DNA from: Pedobacter nototheniae
GTDB lineage: Bacteria; Bacteroidota; Bacteroidia; Sphingobacteriales; Sphingobacteriaceae
Assembly (NCBI RefSeq): GCF_004335085.1
Contig: NZ_RQRS01000004.1
Coordinates: forward strand, 187,305-251,304
Direction: 5' to 3'
DNA length: 64,000 nucleotides
Below the pieces are notes generated by a model. It was not told where the DNA came from. It saw nothing but the letters and a program-made list of their open reading frames with translations, and ran no database searches. Positions 50,276 to 60,800 of the stretch are shown one piece after another. The translations under genes were made by a program, and so were the position numbers. Every line of letters starts with the position of its first letter. Position 1 is the stretch's first letter.

Positions 50276-51508
50276 ATGACAGTTTTTCGTTCACTAAGGC
50301 ATTATAATTATAGGTTATTTTTTACTGGTCAATCTATTTCACTTGTTGGTACATGGATGCAACGTGTAGCAATTAGCTGGTTGGTTTACCGTTTAACAGG
50401 GTCGGCGTTTTTGTTGGGTTTAATCACTTTTTTAAGTTTAATCCCATCATTGGTATTGGCTCCTTATGCTGGGAGCTATGTAGATAGGCACAATAAGTTT
50501 AAAATCTTAATTATTACGCAAGTTATTTTAATGTTGCAAGCTGGAGCGCTAGCACTTATGATTTGGTTTAAATATTACGATATGTTCTGGATTGCTGGTT
50601 TATCATTGGTGCAAGGTTTGGTTAACGCATTTGATGTAACGGCAAGACAATCTTTAATGGTAAACCTTGTAGAAGATAAAGAAGATTTACCAAATGCTAT
50701 TGCTTTAAACTCTTCCGTTTTTAATGCCGCAAGATTAGTTGGCCCAGCTTTGGCTGGTGTAATACTAAGCACATTAGGAGAAGATATGTGTTTCTTAATC
50801 AACTTTGTGAGTTTTATTGCTGTACTTGTTTGTTTATTAATGATGAAATTGAACTTGCAAACCGTACAAAAATCGACTGAAAATATATGGTTTGATTTAA
50901 GAAAAGGTTACGAATACCTCAAATCTTCTCCTGATTTAGCTTCGATGATTATTCTGATGGCAGCATCAAGTTTACTTGTTATTCCTTTCACAACTTTATT
51001 ACCAGTATTTGCAAAAGATATTTTTAATGGTACCGCTACAACTTTTGGTTGGTTTGAAAGTGCCGCAGGTTTAGGCGCATTTTTTGGAGCTATTTATATG
51101 GCTACACTTAAAAAGGGAAACAATATGCACAAAATTATCATTTACTCGGCCTTGTTATTAGCTGTTGCGGTAATTGCGCTGGCTATTTCACCTTCATTAA
51201 TTTTAGCACTTATTTGTACTGGTTTAGCAGCTTTAGGTTTAATGGCACAAACGTCATCCATTAATACGTATTTACAAACCCATGCTGATGATGCTATGAG
51301 GGGCAGAACCTTAAGCTATTATATTATGGCTTATCAAGGCGTTTTGCCAATTGGTAGCTTGTTAATGGGCTATTTTGCTCATCAATTTGGTACACAAACA
51401 GTAGTGGCATTTGAGGGTATTGCAGGTATATTAATTGTTGTAGCTTATATGTATAATGAGAAAAATCGTCATTCTATAAAAAGAAATAGAATCCGTTTTG
51501 CCAGTTAA
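50276..51508 (+). CDS. MFS exporter, EntS/MFS_3 type
   Basis: A 410-residue inner-membrane transporter with about 12 helices. The opening FRSLRHYNYRLFFTGQSISLVGTWMQR and the loop PYAGSYVDRHNKF are typical of the MFS_3 group, which includes the enterobactin exporter EntS. The substrate is unknown; a toxic small molecule is likely because of MarR control. It overlaps the 3' end of the LacI gene by four bases on the opposite strand (51505-51508), so no terminator lies between the two convergent genes. Confidence 0.87.
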   Translation: MTVFRSLRHYNYRLFFTGQSISLVGTWMQRVAISWLVYRLTGSAFLLGLITFLSLIPSLVLAPYAGSYVDRHNKFKILIITQVILMLQAGALALMIWFKYYDMFWIAGLSLVQGLVNAFDVTARQSLMVNLVEDKEDLPNAIALNSSVFNAARLVGPALAGVILSTLGEDMCFLINFVSFIAVLVCLLMMKLNLQTVQKSTENIWFDLRKGYEYLKSSPDLASMIILMAASSLLVIPFTTLLPVFAKDIFNGTATTFGWFESAAGLGAFFGAIYMATLKKGNNMHKIIIYSALLLAVAVIALAISPSLILALICTGLAALGLMAQTSSINTYLQTHADDAMRGRTLSYYIMAYQGVLPIGSLLMGYFAHQFGTQTVVAFEGIAGILIVVAYMYNEKNRHSIKRNRIRFAS

Positions 51509-52521
51509 TGAACCACAAGTTTACAATCAACCATTACTTTTTGGTAATCCTGAATCTGGATTTCGCGATTAATTAATTGCAGCAAAAGCTTTATTGCATT
51601 TTCTCCAACAGATTCTGGATTTTCTTCAATAGATGCAACCGGAGGAGAGTCTAAATAACTAATAAAAGGCGTATTGCCAAAGCCAATACATTCAATTTCA
51701 TTAAATTTTGGATGATTAATAGAGCGAAGATATTTTATGGCATCAAATAAAATAGGTTCTTTAAAAGCCACCAAAGCAGTTGGAATAACATTAGGATTGG
51801 TGAACAAGTTTTGTATTGCCGAAATGGTATTTTCCTGATCAAAATCTGTATAAGCAACCAAATCGGCTTCAAATGACACATTATTATCCTTTAGGGCATT
51901 AATATATCCATTAAAACGATCATGTGTAAAATTGATCATTTTTGGCCCGCCAAGGTATGCGATTTTTTTATGCCCTCTATCTATTAGAAACTTAGTTGCT
52001 TGGTAACAACCCTGAAAAGTGTTGCCCAAAACTTTATGGCAATTTAAGTTAAAGCTAGGGTTACGGGTATAATAAACCACTGGTACGCCCATGTTTTCAA
52101 ACTGATCTAAATGTTTAAAATCTTGTGTATTTTTAGAAATAGCGATAATTAAGCCATCCACGCGACTTTTCATCAGCATATCTGCCAGTTGAATTTCTTT
52201 TTGCAAATCATCGTGAGATTGGCTGATGATTACATTATAGCCATGTTTCATGGCAAATTGCTCTACACCATAAATGCTCCTTGTAAAGAAATGATCTAAT
52301 AAATTGGGTAAAATGATACCGATAATACGGGATTTGCGCTCCTTTAAATTTATGGCTGATTTGTTTGGCGTAAAATTTAAATCCCTAGCCATTTCCTGAA
52401 CACGCTTCTTGGTGTATTCGTTAATGGTTGGATAATTATTTAGGGCCTTGGATACTGTTGATACTGACATCTTTAGCCGTTCAGCTAAGAACTTTAGTGT
52501 AACAGGAGTGTTATTCATCAT
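51505..52521 (-). CDS. LacI-family regulator of the PUL
   Basis: A 338-residue repressor: HTH (about 6-25, VTLKFLAERLKMSVSTVSKALNNYP) with hinge helix, then a periplasmic-binding-protein-like sensor (about 60-335, IIGIILPNLLDHFF and DGLIIAISKN). The start is ATG 52521 or 52518; an upstream TTG is less likely. A perfect 20-bp palindrome 46 bases upstream (52567-52586) is a candidate operator for the gene and possibly for the SusC gene that diverges 360 bases away. The sugar ligand is unknown. LacI control of a SusCD locus is common in Bacteroidota. Confidence 0.87.
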   Translation of the reverse strand: MMNNTPVTLKFLAERLKMSVSTVSKALNNYPTINEYTKKRVQEMARDLNFTPNKSAINLKERKSRIIGIILPNLLDHFFTRSIYGVEQFAMKHGYNVIISQSHDDLQKEIQLADMLMKSRVDGLIIAISKNTQDFKHLDQFENMGVPVVYYTRNPSFNLNCHKVLGNTFQGCYQATKFLIDRGHKKIAYLGGPKMINFTHDRFNGYINALKDNNVSFEADLVAYTDFDQENTISAIQNLFTNPNVIPTALVAFKEPILFDAIKYLRSINHPKFNEIECIGFGNTPFISYLDSPPVASIEENPESVGENAIKLLLQLINREIQIQDYQKVMVDCKLVVH

Positions 52522-52566
52522 CTTTATCAATCTCTATGCATAGATAAGAAAAAAAAATGGAAAATT

Positions 52567-52586
52567 ATTTCAAACGTTTGAAATAC
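52567..52586. promoter_or_regulatory. 20-bp perfect palindrome, candidate LacI operator
   Basis: TATTTCAAACGTTTGAAATA is fully self-complementary with the central CG typical of LacI-family operators. It lies just upstream of the LacI gene. No second copy was found before the SusC gene at 52946, so one site may serve both directions by looping or at a distance. Confidence 0.7.
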
Positions 52587-52687
52587 CACAGCAATGGATT
52601 TTAGCCCTTTTTGTGGTTTTTAGAAATATTATATCGTTTTAGCTTTTCTAAATTCGTTTATCATTATCCTTACTAACCAGATAAATT

Positions 52688-52801
52688 ATGACCAAACAAC
52701 TACTTGTTACCTCAATTTATGAAATCCCATATTCCGCTGATGCTGTACAAATTAACCGAGCAAGTACCTTTTTTACAGAAACAGATTTCAAAAACTCCTA
52801 A
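52688..52801 (+). CDS. possible 37-residue ORF (doubtful)
   Basis: ATG 52688 to TAA 52801 reads MTKQLLVTSIYEIPYSADAV and ends FFTETDFKNS. It has no known match, lies between a regulator and its target, and could be a leader peptide, a gene remnant or chance. It is listed for completeness. Confidence 0.2.
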   Translation: MTKQLLVTSIYEIPYSADAVQINRASTFFTETDFKNS

Positions 52802-52945
52802 TTCCTTATAAAACTACTAACTATATAAACTACGGTTTATGTTGTTTAATAGCTTATGTAATTTAATTTATATGCTGATTATCAGTATTATAAGGTTAAT
52901 AGTGCGTTAAATTTTTAACCAAATAGATTTAATATTTAAACAATT

Positions 52946-55900
52946 ATGGATAAACTTTACATTTTGAAAAAGATTTTTCCGTCTTTCAAATTTGAGCTTT
53001 CTCAGAAGACAAAAATCTTTTACTCCTTAACTTTCCTGTTTCTTTTCAGCTGTGCCTCTGCATTTGCACAGAGTACGATAACTGGTACTGTAAAAGATAA
53101 TAAAGGCGTAACCCTGCCGGGGGTAAGCATAAGAGTTAAGGGTACACAAACTGGTGCCGTTACGGATGAGAACGGTCGTTTTTCAGTTAAGGCAGCAGAA
53201 ACTTCAACTTTAGTTTTTACTTATATAGGGTATACAACAAAAGAAATTCAGGTTAATAATAAAACCAGTATTACAGTTGTTTTAGAAGACGACTCGCAAG
53301 GCTTGGATGAGGTTGTGGTAGTAGGTTATGGTGTGCAAAAGAAATCTACCTTAACCGGTGCTGTTGCGCAAATCAGTGCGGAAGAAATTATGAAATCGCC
53401 AACTCCAAATCCCACCAATAGTTTAATTGGAAGGTTACCTGGTTTATTGGCGGTCCAAACTAGCGGTCAGCCTGGTGCCGATGGTGCCGCACTAAAAGTA
53501 AGAGGGGTAGCCACTTACGGTGTTAATAATTCTGCTATTGTTGTGGTTGATGGAATTGAGCGTCCTAGTTTTTCTGATGTGGATGCCAGTGAAATTGAAA
53601 CCGTAACGGTATTAAAAGATGCAGCATCAACTGCTATTTATGGTATTAGAGGTGCAAATGGTATTATTGTAATTACCACTAAACAAGGTAAAATTGGCAA
53701 GCCGAAAGTTACTTATACTGGTAATTACGCTTTACAAACTTATACAGGTTTAGCCATTGGGCTTCCAGCGTTCGAAAATGCATCGTTGCTAAACCAATCT
53801 TATGTTAACGATGGAAAGGCGCCTTTTTTCTCTGATACTGAATTGCAGAAATTTAAAGATGGATCTGATCCAATTGGTTATCCAAACGTACAGTGGTTTG
53901 ATTTTTTAACAAAAAAATTCTATTCTCAAACTCAACATAACATTAATATTAATGGTGGAACTAAAATTGCCAAGTATTTTGTTTCTGCAGGTTATGCCTT
54001 TCAAGATGGTATTTTCAAGAAATTTGATTCTCCATATGGCATTAATACAGTACCAAACTATAACCGTTACAACTTTCGCTCTAACGTAGATTTAACTTTT
54101 AATAAAGATTTTACTGTTGGCATTAAATTAGGTGGTCGTTTTTCTGATCGTTATCAACCTGCAGGTTTAAAATCATCTTCAGCCTTCTCTTATGATACAA
54201 TCGAAGGAATGATTTCTCGTATTTTACAAGTACCATCTTACGCTTATCCGGTTACGCTACCTGATGGTAGAATTACCGCAAACCCAAATATTGGTACTAA
54301 TATTTGGAATCCATACGCTGTACTTACTCGTTTTGGAACACGTAATGATAATGTAAATACCATTGAAAGTACTTTTAACCTTAATTACAAGTTAGACTTT
54401 ATCACTAAAGGTTTAGCGTTTAAAACCAATTTTGGTTATGATTCTTATTACAATAACATTGAAAGAAGAAATGCAAACTGGGCAGCATATGTTTATAATC
54501 CATCCACTGGTGCCGCCACACTATCAACCGATACCCGTAACCGTGATGAACCTTTAGGGGCTGTACAGGATGGCGGTGTAACCGAAGGTAGTACAAATAT
54601 GAACCTGCAAACAGGGTTTGATTATAACCGTAGTTTCGGTAAACACAACATTGGTGGTTTAATATTAGGTACGCGACAGTTAGTGAGATCAACTGGAACT
54701 ACAACCTTTACAGCGCCGCCAAGAGCAACGCAAGGTTTGGCAAGTCGTGTAACGTATAATTATGGCGAGCGCTATTTTGCCGAATTTAATGCTTCGTACA
54801 ATGGATCAGAAAACTTTGCTTCAGGCCTACGCTATGGTTTTTTCCCGGCTGCATCTGCAGGATGGACATTAACCAACGAATCTTTCTGGAAAAAGAATGA
54901 TATTTTAACTTATTTCAAAATAAGAGGTAGTTATGGACTTGTTGGTAATGACAAAGTTTCTGATAATCGCTTTTTGTTTTTGACCAGTTATGGTCCGGTA
55001 CCAACAACGGTATTTCCTGCTTTGCTATTTGGCAACCCAAATTCGCCAACAACTTATCCTACCATATACATTAGTGATACGGCTTTGGGTAATGATAATT
55101 TAACATGGGAAAAGGGTACTAAAAGAAATATCGGTTTTGAAGCCCGTATGTTAAAAGATAACCTTCGTTTAACGGTTGATTTATTTGACGAAACGCGTAG
55201 AGATATTTTAACAACACCTTTAAGTGGATCAGCCCTTTTTGGTCACGTATATCCTAACTTAAATAAAGGGGTGGTGTATAATAAAGGTTATGAAATTGAA
55301 GCCGATTACCAAAGACAAATTGGTGCGGTAACTTTAGGTATTAATGCCCAAATAAGTTACGCAAAAAACAAAATTCTTGAAAACGATGAGCCCGATGGAC
55401 TTCCTTTTTCTTTAGCGAGAAAAGGAACAAGCGTTGGTCAGTTTTTTGGTTATAAAACGGATGGCTTTTTTCAATCGGCGGCAGATATTGCTGCTTCACC
55501 AAAGTTGGTTGGTTATAACCCAATTCCTGGTGATTTAAAATTTAAAGATTTAGATGGCGACGGTGTAATTACCAACCTCGATCAGGATAAAATCGGTTAT
55601 ACCAACACCCCCGAGTATGTTTATAGTTTTAGTCCACGTGTTATTTACAAAGGCTTTACATTATCCGTATTATTTCAAGGGGTGGCAAACGTAAGCTCAA
55701 ATGTTATTTTGAACGAGCAAAATAACGGTCAACAAATGTATCCGTTTATGATGGATGCATGGACACCCGCAAACGCTGCTACCGCAACATGGCCAGCATT
55801 ACACGCCAGAGGAACGGCATCTTTAAATTATGCATTGAATGATTTTACCTTACAAAACTCTGCTTACTTAAAAATTAGAAATATTGAGCTATCGTGGAAC

Positions 55901-56098
55901 CTTCCAAAACAATGGCTAAGTGCACTTAAGGTAAGTAACATTAGGCTTTTCCTGCAAGGGCAGAATATTTATACCTGGACAAAGTATAAGTTTTATGTAG
56001 ATCCTGAAAATGTGAATACGGTAAATACTGCTTTCCCATTACAAGCGCTTTACCCAACATCAAAGGTTTACAATTTTGGTTTAAACGTTCAATTTTAA
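52946..56098 (+). CDS. SusC/RagA-family TonB-linked outer-membrane importer (first pair)
   Basis: A 1050-residue receptor. A long signal region (about 1-42, SFLFL...ASAFAQ) is followed by a carboxypeptidase-regulatory domain (STITGTVKDNKGVTLPGVSI), the SusC-type linker LDEVVVVGYGVQKKSTLTGAV, a plug (with GIRGANGIIVITTKQG) and a beta-barrel to the C-terminal aromatic QF. It imports glycan pieces with the SusD partner, four bases downstream. The sugar cannot be read from the sequence. It is the first structural gene of the PUL and probably the main target of the LacI regulator. Confidence 0.93.
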   Translation: MDKLYILKKIFPSFKFELSQKTKIFYSLTFLFLFSCASAFAQSTITGTVKDNKGVTLPGVSIRVKGTQTGAVTDENGRFSVKAAETSTLVFTYIGYTTKEIQVNNKTSITVVLEDDSQGLDEVVVVGYGVQKKSTLTGAVAQISAEEIMKSPTPNPTNSLIGRLPGLLAVQTSGQPGADGAALKVRGVATYGVNNSAIVVVDGIERPSFSDVDASEIETVTVLKDAASTAIYGIRGANGIIVITTKQGKIGKPKVTYTGNYALQTYTGLAIGLPAFENASLLNQSYVNDGKAPFFSDTELQKFKDGSDPIGYPNVQWFDFLTKKFYSQTQHNININGGTKIAKYFVSAGYAFQDGIFKKFDSPYGINTVPNYNRYNFRSNVDLTFNKDFTVGIKLGGRFSDRYQPAGLKSSSAFSYDTIEGMISRILQVPSYAYPVTLPDGRITANPNIGTNIWNPYAVLTRFGTRNDNVNTIESTFNLNYKLDFITKGLAFKTNFGYDSYYNNIERRNANWAAYVYNPSTGAATLSTDTRNRDEPLGAVQDGGVTEGSTNMNLQTGFDYNRSFGKHNIGGLILGTRQLVRSTGTTTFTAPPRATQGLASRVTYNYGERYFAEFNASYNGSENFASGLRYGFFPAASAGWTLTNESFWKKNDILTYFKIRGSYGLVGNDKVSDNRFLFLTSYGPVPTTVFPALLFGNPNSPTTYPTIYISDTALGNDNLTWEKGTKRNIGFEARMLKDNLRLTVDLFDETRRDILTTPLSGSALFGHVYPNLNKGVVYNKGYEIEADYQRQIGAVTLGINAQISYAKNKILENDEPDGLPFSLARKGTSVGQFFGYKTDGFFQSAADIAASPKLVGYNPIPGDLKFKDLDGDGVITNLDQDKIGYTNTPEYVYSFSPRVIYKGFTLSVLFQGVANVSSNVILNEQNNGQQMYPFMMDAWTPANAATATWPALHARGTASLNYALNDFTLQNSAYLKIRNIELSWNLPKQWLSALKVSNIRLFLQGQNIYTWTKYKFYVDPENVNTVNTAFPLQALYPTSKVYNFGLNVQF

Positions 56099-56102
56099 GA
56101 AA

Positions 56103-57818
56103 ATGAAACACTTTAAAATATATACAGCAATTGCATTATTAACATTGTTCTCAATTTCATGCAAAAAGGATTATCTGGAGAGAACGCCTGGTGTTGCTTT
56201 AAGTGAGGATGATATTTTTGCAGATCCTACGCAAGCTGCTAGATTTGCTGATAATGCCTACAATTATCAAATTACTAAATACGTAAGATTTAACGATCAT
56301 CGTGGCTGTACTGCGCAAGCATCAGACGAGGCGGTTTCAGGAAATTCAGAAGGATCGGTAACCACATTAAACCGGGGTTTATATCACGATCATTCTAATG
56401 CAACTTCCTTAAACGATATTTATGATATATGGAAAAGAATGTATGCCGGTATTGCTATTGAAACAAAAATGCTTGCCCGTATAGGCGAAGTGCCACCTGC
56501 ACCTCCTGCTACAGTTCCTATTTTTCAACCTGCAAGGGTAGAAGGAGAAATGCGCTACTTAAGAGCCATGTCTTACTTCGAACTAACCAAAAGATTTGGC
56601 GGTGTGCCAATTGTAGATAAGGTTTATAAAGTTAATGATGAATTAAACTTGCCTCGCAATACTTTTGATGAGGTAACCAAATACATTTTAAACGATTTAA
56701 CAATTGCTGAAGCCAAACTAGGTAATGATGCAGATTATCTTGCATCTGATTATGGCCGTGCTACAAAAGGTGCTGCGCAAGCACTAAGAGCAAGAGTATT
56801 ATTGTATGCGGCTAGTCCTTTAAATAATCCATCAGGCGATAAAACCAAATGGCAAGCCGCTGCTGATGCTGCAAAAGTATTAATGGATGGTAGATATGCT
56901 TTGCAAGCTACTTATGGAGATATTTTAAACGTTCCTAATTCGCCAGAATACATTATGATTAAAATTAAGGGCAACACGCCTTTAGCAGGAGAGATGATGC
57001 AGGATTTTTCTATGTCGCCAGGTTCTGGTGGTGCACAAGGGCAAATGAACCCAACGCAAAACCACGTAGATATGTACGAAATGGCTAATGGAAAACCTAT
57101 TACCGATCCTACATCTGGTTATAATCCACAAAAACCTTACGAAGGTCGCGAGCCCCGCTTTTACAATAACATAATTTATAATGATTTGCCTTGGCAAGGT
57201 GGTAAAATAGAAATGTGGACTACCACAGGTACTGATGGAAAAACCCTTTTTGGTAAAGATTATAACACGACAATTACCTATACCGCTACCCGCTATTACT
57301 GCAAAAAATACTGGCCAGAAGTGTACAGAACCGTTGGCGGAAGTACCACTTTATTAAATTATATCTATTTCCGCTATGCTGAAGTTTTATTGAACTATGC
57401 TGAAGCACAAAACGAGGCCGTAGGACCTGATGATAGCGTTTACGATCAATTAATTGCTATTCGCCGTAGGGCAGGAATAACTCAAGGTGCTGGCAGATAT
57501 GGTTATGGATTAAAGGAAAACATGACGCAAAGTGAAATGCGTGAAGTGATTAGACATGAGCGTGCTATTGAACTTGCTTACGAAGATCACCGATGGTATG
57601 ATATTATGCGCTGGAAAATAGGAGCAACTACCATTGGCGTACCAATGAAAGGTATGGATGTAGTTAAAAAATCAGACGGTAGTTTTGTGTATACGCCTTT
57701 TGTATTAACCTCTACCTTTCAAAAAAGCTGGAGAGAAGCACAGAATTTATACCCTATTCCAAGAGCTGAGATTTATAAAAGCAAAGGGGTACTTACGCAA
57801 AATCCAGGTTGGGAATAG
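56103..57818 (+). CDS. SusD/RagB-family glycan-binding lipoprotein (first pair)
   Basis: A 571-residue surface lipoprotein with lipobox LFSISC (Cys about 20) and DYLERTPGVALSEDDIF, the standard SusD opening. TPR-like helices and the late VIRHERAIELAYEDHRWYDIMRWKIG region are family hallmarks. It sits as a lid on the SusC barrel and captures polysaccharide or oligosaccharide. Gene spacing of 4 bases shows coupling with the SusC gene. Confidence 0.93.
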   Translation: MKHFKIYTAIALLTLFSISCKKDYLERTPGVALSEDDIFADPTQAARFADNAYNYQITKYVRFNDHRGCTAQASDEAVSGNSEGSVTTLNRGLYHDHSNATSLNDIYDIWKRMYAGIAIETKMLARIGEVPPAPPATVPIFQPARVEGEMRYLRAMSYFELTKRFGGVPIVDKVYKVNDELNLPRNTFDEVTKYILNDLTIAEAKLGNDADYLASDYGRATKGAAQALRARVLLYAASPLNNPSGDKTKWQAAADAAKVLMDGRYALQATYGDILNVPNSPEYIMIKIKGNTPLAGEMMQDFSMSPGSGGAQGQMNPTQNHVDMYEMANGKPITDPTSGYNPQKPYEGREPRFYNNIIYNDLPWQGGKIEMWTTTGTDGKTLFGKDYNTTITYTATRYYCKKYWPEVYRTVGGSTTLLNYIYFRYAEVLLNYAEAQNEAVGPDDSVYDQLIAIRRRAGITQGAGRYGYGLKENMTQSEMREVIRHERAIELAYEDHRWYDIMRWKIGATTIGVPMKGMDVVKKSDGSFVYTPFVLTSTFQKSWREAQNLYPIPRAEIYKSKGVLTQNPGWE

Positions 57819-57854
57819 TCAGTTAATCAATATAACGCTAAAGATTTATTTGAT

Positions 57855-60800
57855 ATGAAATTATTAAAATCAAAATATATAGTTTGTCTGCTTTTTTTAT
57901 GGGCGGGCATGCTAAACGTTTACGGGCAAACACCCGATGAGCAAATAACGGTTACCGGAAAGGTTGTAGATCAGGATAAGAAAGCAATGCCTGGTGTAGC
58001 CATCTCCATTCAGGAAGATAAAACCAATAAAACGATTACCACTGCTGCAGATGGAACTTTTACTATTGAAACCAGCACCAGTGATGTATTGGTATTTAAG
58101 TATATAGGTTATCGCATGGTGTTAAAGCCGGCGGCCGAAGTAAGCAGGGGAGACATTGTATTAACTAAAGCCTTAATTGATGCAGGTGATGATGATGACG
58201 TATACATTCCTTTTGGAGTAAGAAAAAGAAGAGAGGTTACGGCAACCATCAGCACCATTCGTGCAGAAAATTTACCTCAAATTCCATCCTCATCATTAAC
58301 CAATGTATTTACTGGCAGGCTTCCAGGATTAGCCATTTATCCAAGTGGCTCCCAACAACCGGGTTATGATGCATCGAGCTTTTTAGTTCGCGGTCGTTCT
58401 TCTTATAATAGCAACCAAGAACCATTAGTTTTGGTAGATGGTATTGAGCGTAGTTTTAGTGCTATGGATTTGGGTGAGATTGAAAGTGTAAGTGTACTTA
58501 AAGATGCAGCAACTTTAGCCTGGTATGGTATGTATGCCGCAAATGGTGTAATTTATGTTAAAACTCGTCGTGGAAGTGCTACTTCTACCAAAGTAACTTT
58601 TGATGCACAAGCAGGTTTACAAGCACCTTTGCAGGTTACTAAACCTTTGGATGCTTATTCTTACGCAACTTTATATAATGAAGCATCAGTAAATACTGGA
58701 TTACCACCTTTTTATGGTCCTGAGGCTCTACAAGCTTATCAAACAGGTTCTGATCCAATAAAATATCCGAACAATAATTTTGTTAAAGATTTCACCAAAA
58801 GCGTTGCCCCAACACAGCGTTACGTTGCAACTGTAACAGGTGGAAACGCCTTTATCAAATATTATACTTTGTTAAGTGCTTATCAGCAAGGCGGTTTCTA
58901 TAAAGGTGGAAAAAATGATTCTTACGATGCAAATACTGATTTTAACCGCTATAATTTAAGAACAAATTTAGATTTACACGTTAGTAAAAACCTGGATGTA
59001 GCTTTGGATATTGGCGGAAGAATAACCACTTTAACTTTCCCTAATGCAGGTACTGGTAATTTTTTAAGCACAGTTTACTCTACTCCGGCAAATGCTTTTC
59101 CAGTAATAAACCCAGATGGATCTTACGGTGGTACTTCAATTTTTACCAGTGCCAACCCTAAAGCAATGTTAGCCTCAGGTGGTGCCAGTACAGATTTAAT
59201 GCGTAATATGATTGCAACAATCAGCGCCAAACAAAAAATGGACGGTATTTTAAAAGGATTATCAGGCGAAGTTTATTACGCTTATGATATTGCAGGTCTA
59301 TACCGTTCGGGCTTTGCACAAACTTATTCAACATCAGAATTAAAACCCGATGGTACCTATACCAATTATGGTACAGCTACAAAAGCCAACTACCAGTCTA
59401 ATGCTTTCTCTGGTAACATCAGAAAGAGTGAATTTTGGGCAGGCTTTGATTATAACAGAACATTCGGACAGCATGATATTAAATTTACAACAAGAGTTTC
59501 CAGAGCAAATTATTCTTCTTTTGGTAATTTAGATGTTCGTAGAGAAGGTTGGTCTAACCGCTTATCATACAATTTTATTCAACGTTATTTCCTTGATTTA
59601 ACGGCTTCTTATTCAGGATCAGAAAACTTTGCTCCAGATTCTAGATACGGTTTTTTCCCTGCTGCATCTGCAGGATGGATCATATCAGACGAAGATTTTA
59701 TGAAAGGCTCAACTGGGTTTCTTGATTTCTTAAAAATCAGAGGTTCTTACGGTCTTGTAGGTAATGATGCCATTGGAAACGCACGTAGATTTGCTTATAA
59801 CGATTTCTATAGCAGAAGCACAACTGGCTATACTTTCGGTACCGCGTATGCTGGTGTGGGAGGTACAGGACAACTTGCTTTGGCTAACCCATTTTTAACC
59901 TGGGAAAAAGCATATAAAACCAGTGTTGGTTTTGATGCTAAATTATTTAAACAATCGCTTTCCATCAGTGCCGATTATTTCTATGAAGACAGAAAAGATT
60001 TAACCACACCGTCTTTATTGCCAAGCATTCTTGGTCAGAGTTTAATTTATGTAAACGAAGGCGAGGCTTCTTACAAAGGATTTGAAACGGGTATTAACTA
60101 CAATAAGAAAATTGGTGGAGTTGATTTAAATATTTTTGGAAACTTTACCTATACCACAAGTAAAATATTAGCAGTAAATGAGGCGGCAAATTTGCCAGCA
60201 TATCAAAAAACACTTGGTCACCCAATTTCAAGTGTCATTGCGCCGTCTGCTACAGCATCTACTAACCCGGGTTACATTAGCATGATGTTAATATCTGATG
60301 GCATTTTCCAAAATCAGGCACAAATTGATGCATCCCCAAAGCAACTTTTATCTAAAGATGTTAAGCCAGGCGATATTAAGTATGTAGATATGAATGGTGA
60401 TGGTGTAATTAATGATTTAGACCGTGTTAGAACTGATTTCAACTTTGTACCTAAAGCTTTCTTTGGCTTTGGCGCTTCAGTTGCTTATCAAAATTTCGAT
60501 CTTAATTTCTTATTTCAAGGTACAAGCGGTCGCTCAATTTACATTCAACAATTGGTTAATGCAGGTACAGCTAACAATGGCTACTTAAACCAGTTTAGTG
60601 TGGATAGATGGACACCGTCAAACACCGAAGCACCATATCCAAGATTACTATTAACTGATCGTGGAAATAATACCGCACCTTCAGATTTCTGGGTTCGCTC
60701 TGGTGATTATTTACGACTTAAAAATATTGAACTTGGTTATACTTTACCTTCATCGTTTACTAAAAAGTTAAAAATAGCACAGCTTAGATTTTATGCAGGT

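Larger units (their letters stand above)
52522..52945. other. 424-bp intergenic region between LacI and SusC genes
   Basis: It holds the palindrome at 52567-52586, a possible 37-codon frame at 52688-52801, a small CTGAT-T-ATCAG inverted repeat at 52875-52885 and an otherwise AT-rich stretch. No exact TAnnTTTG box is seen for the SusC gene; TAGATTTA (52924-52931) is a one-mismatch candidate. Confidence 0.6.
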
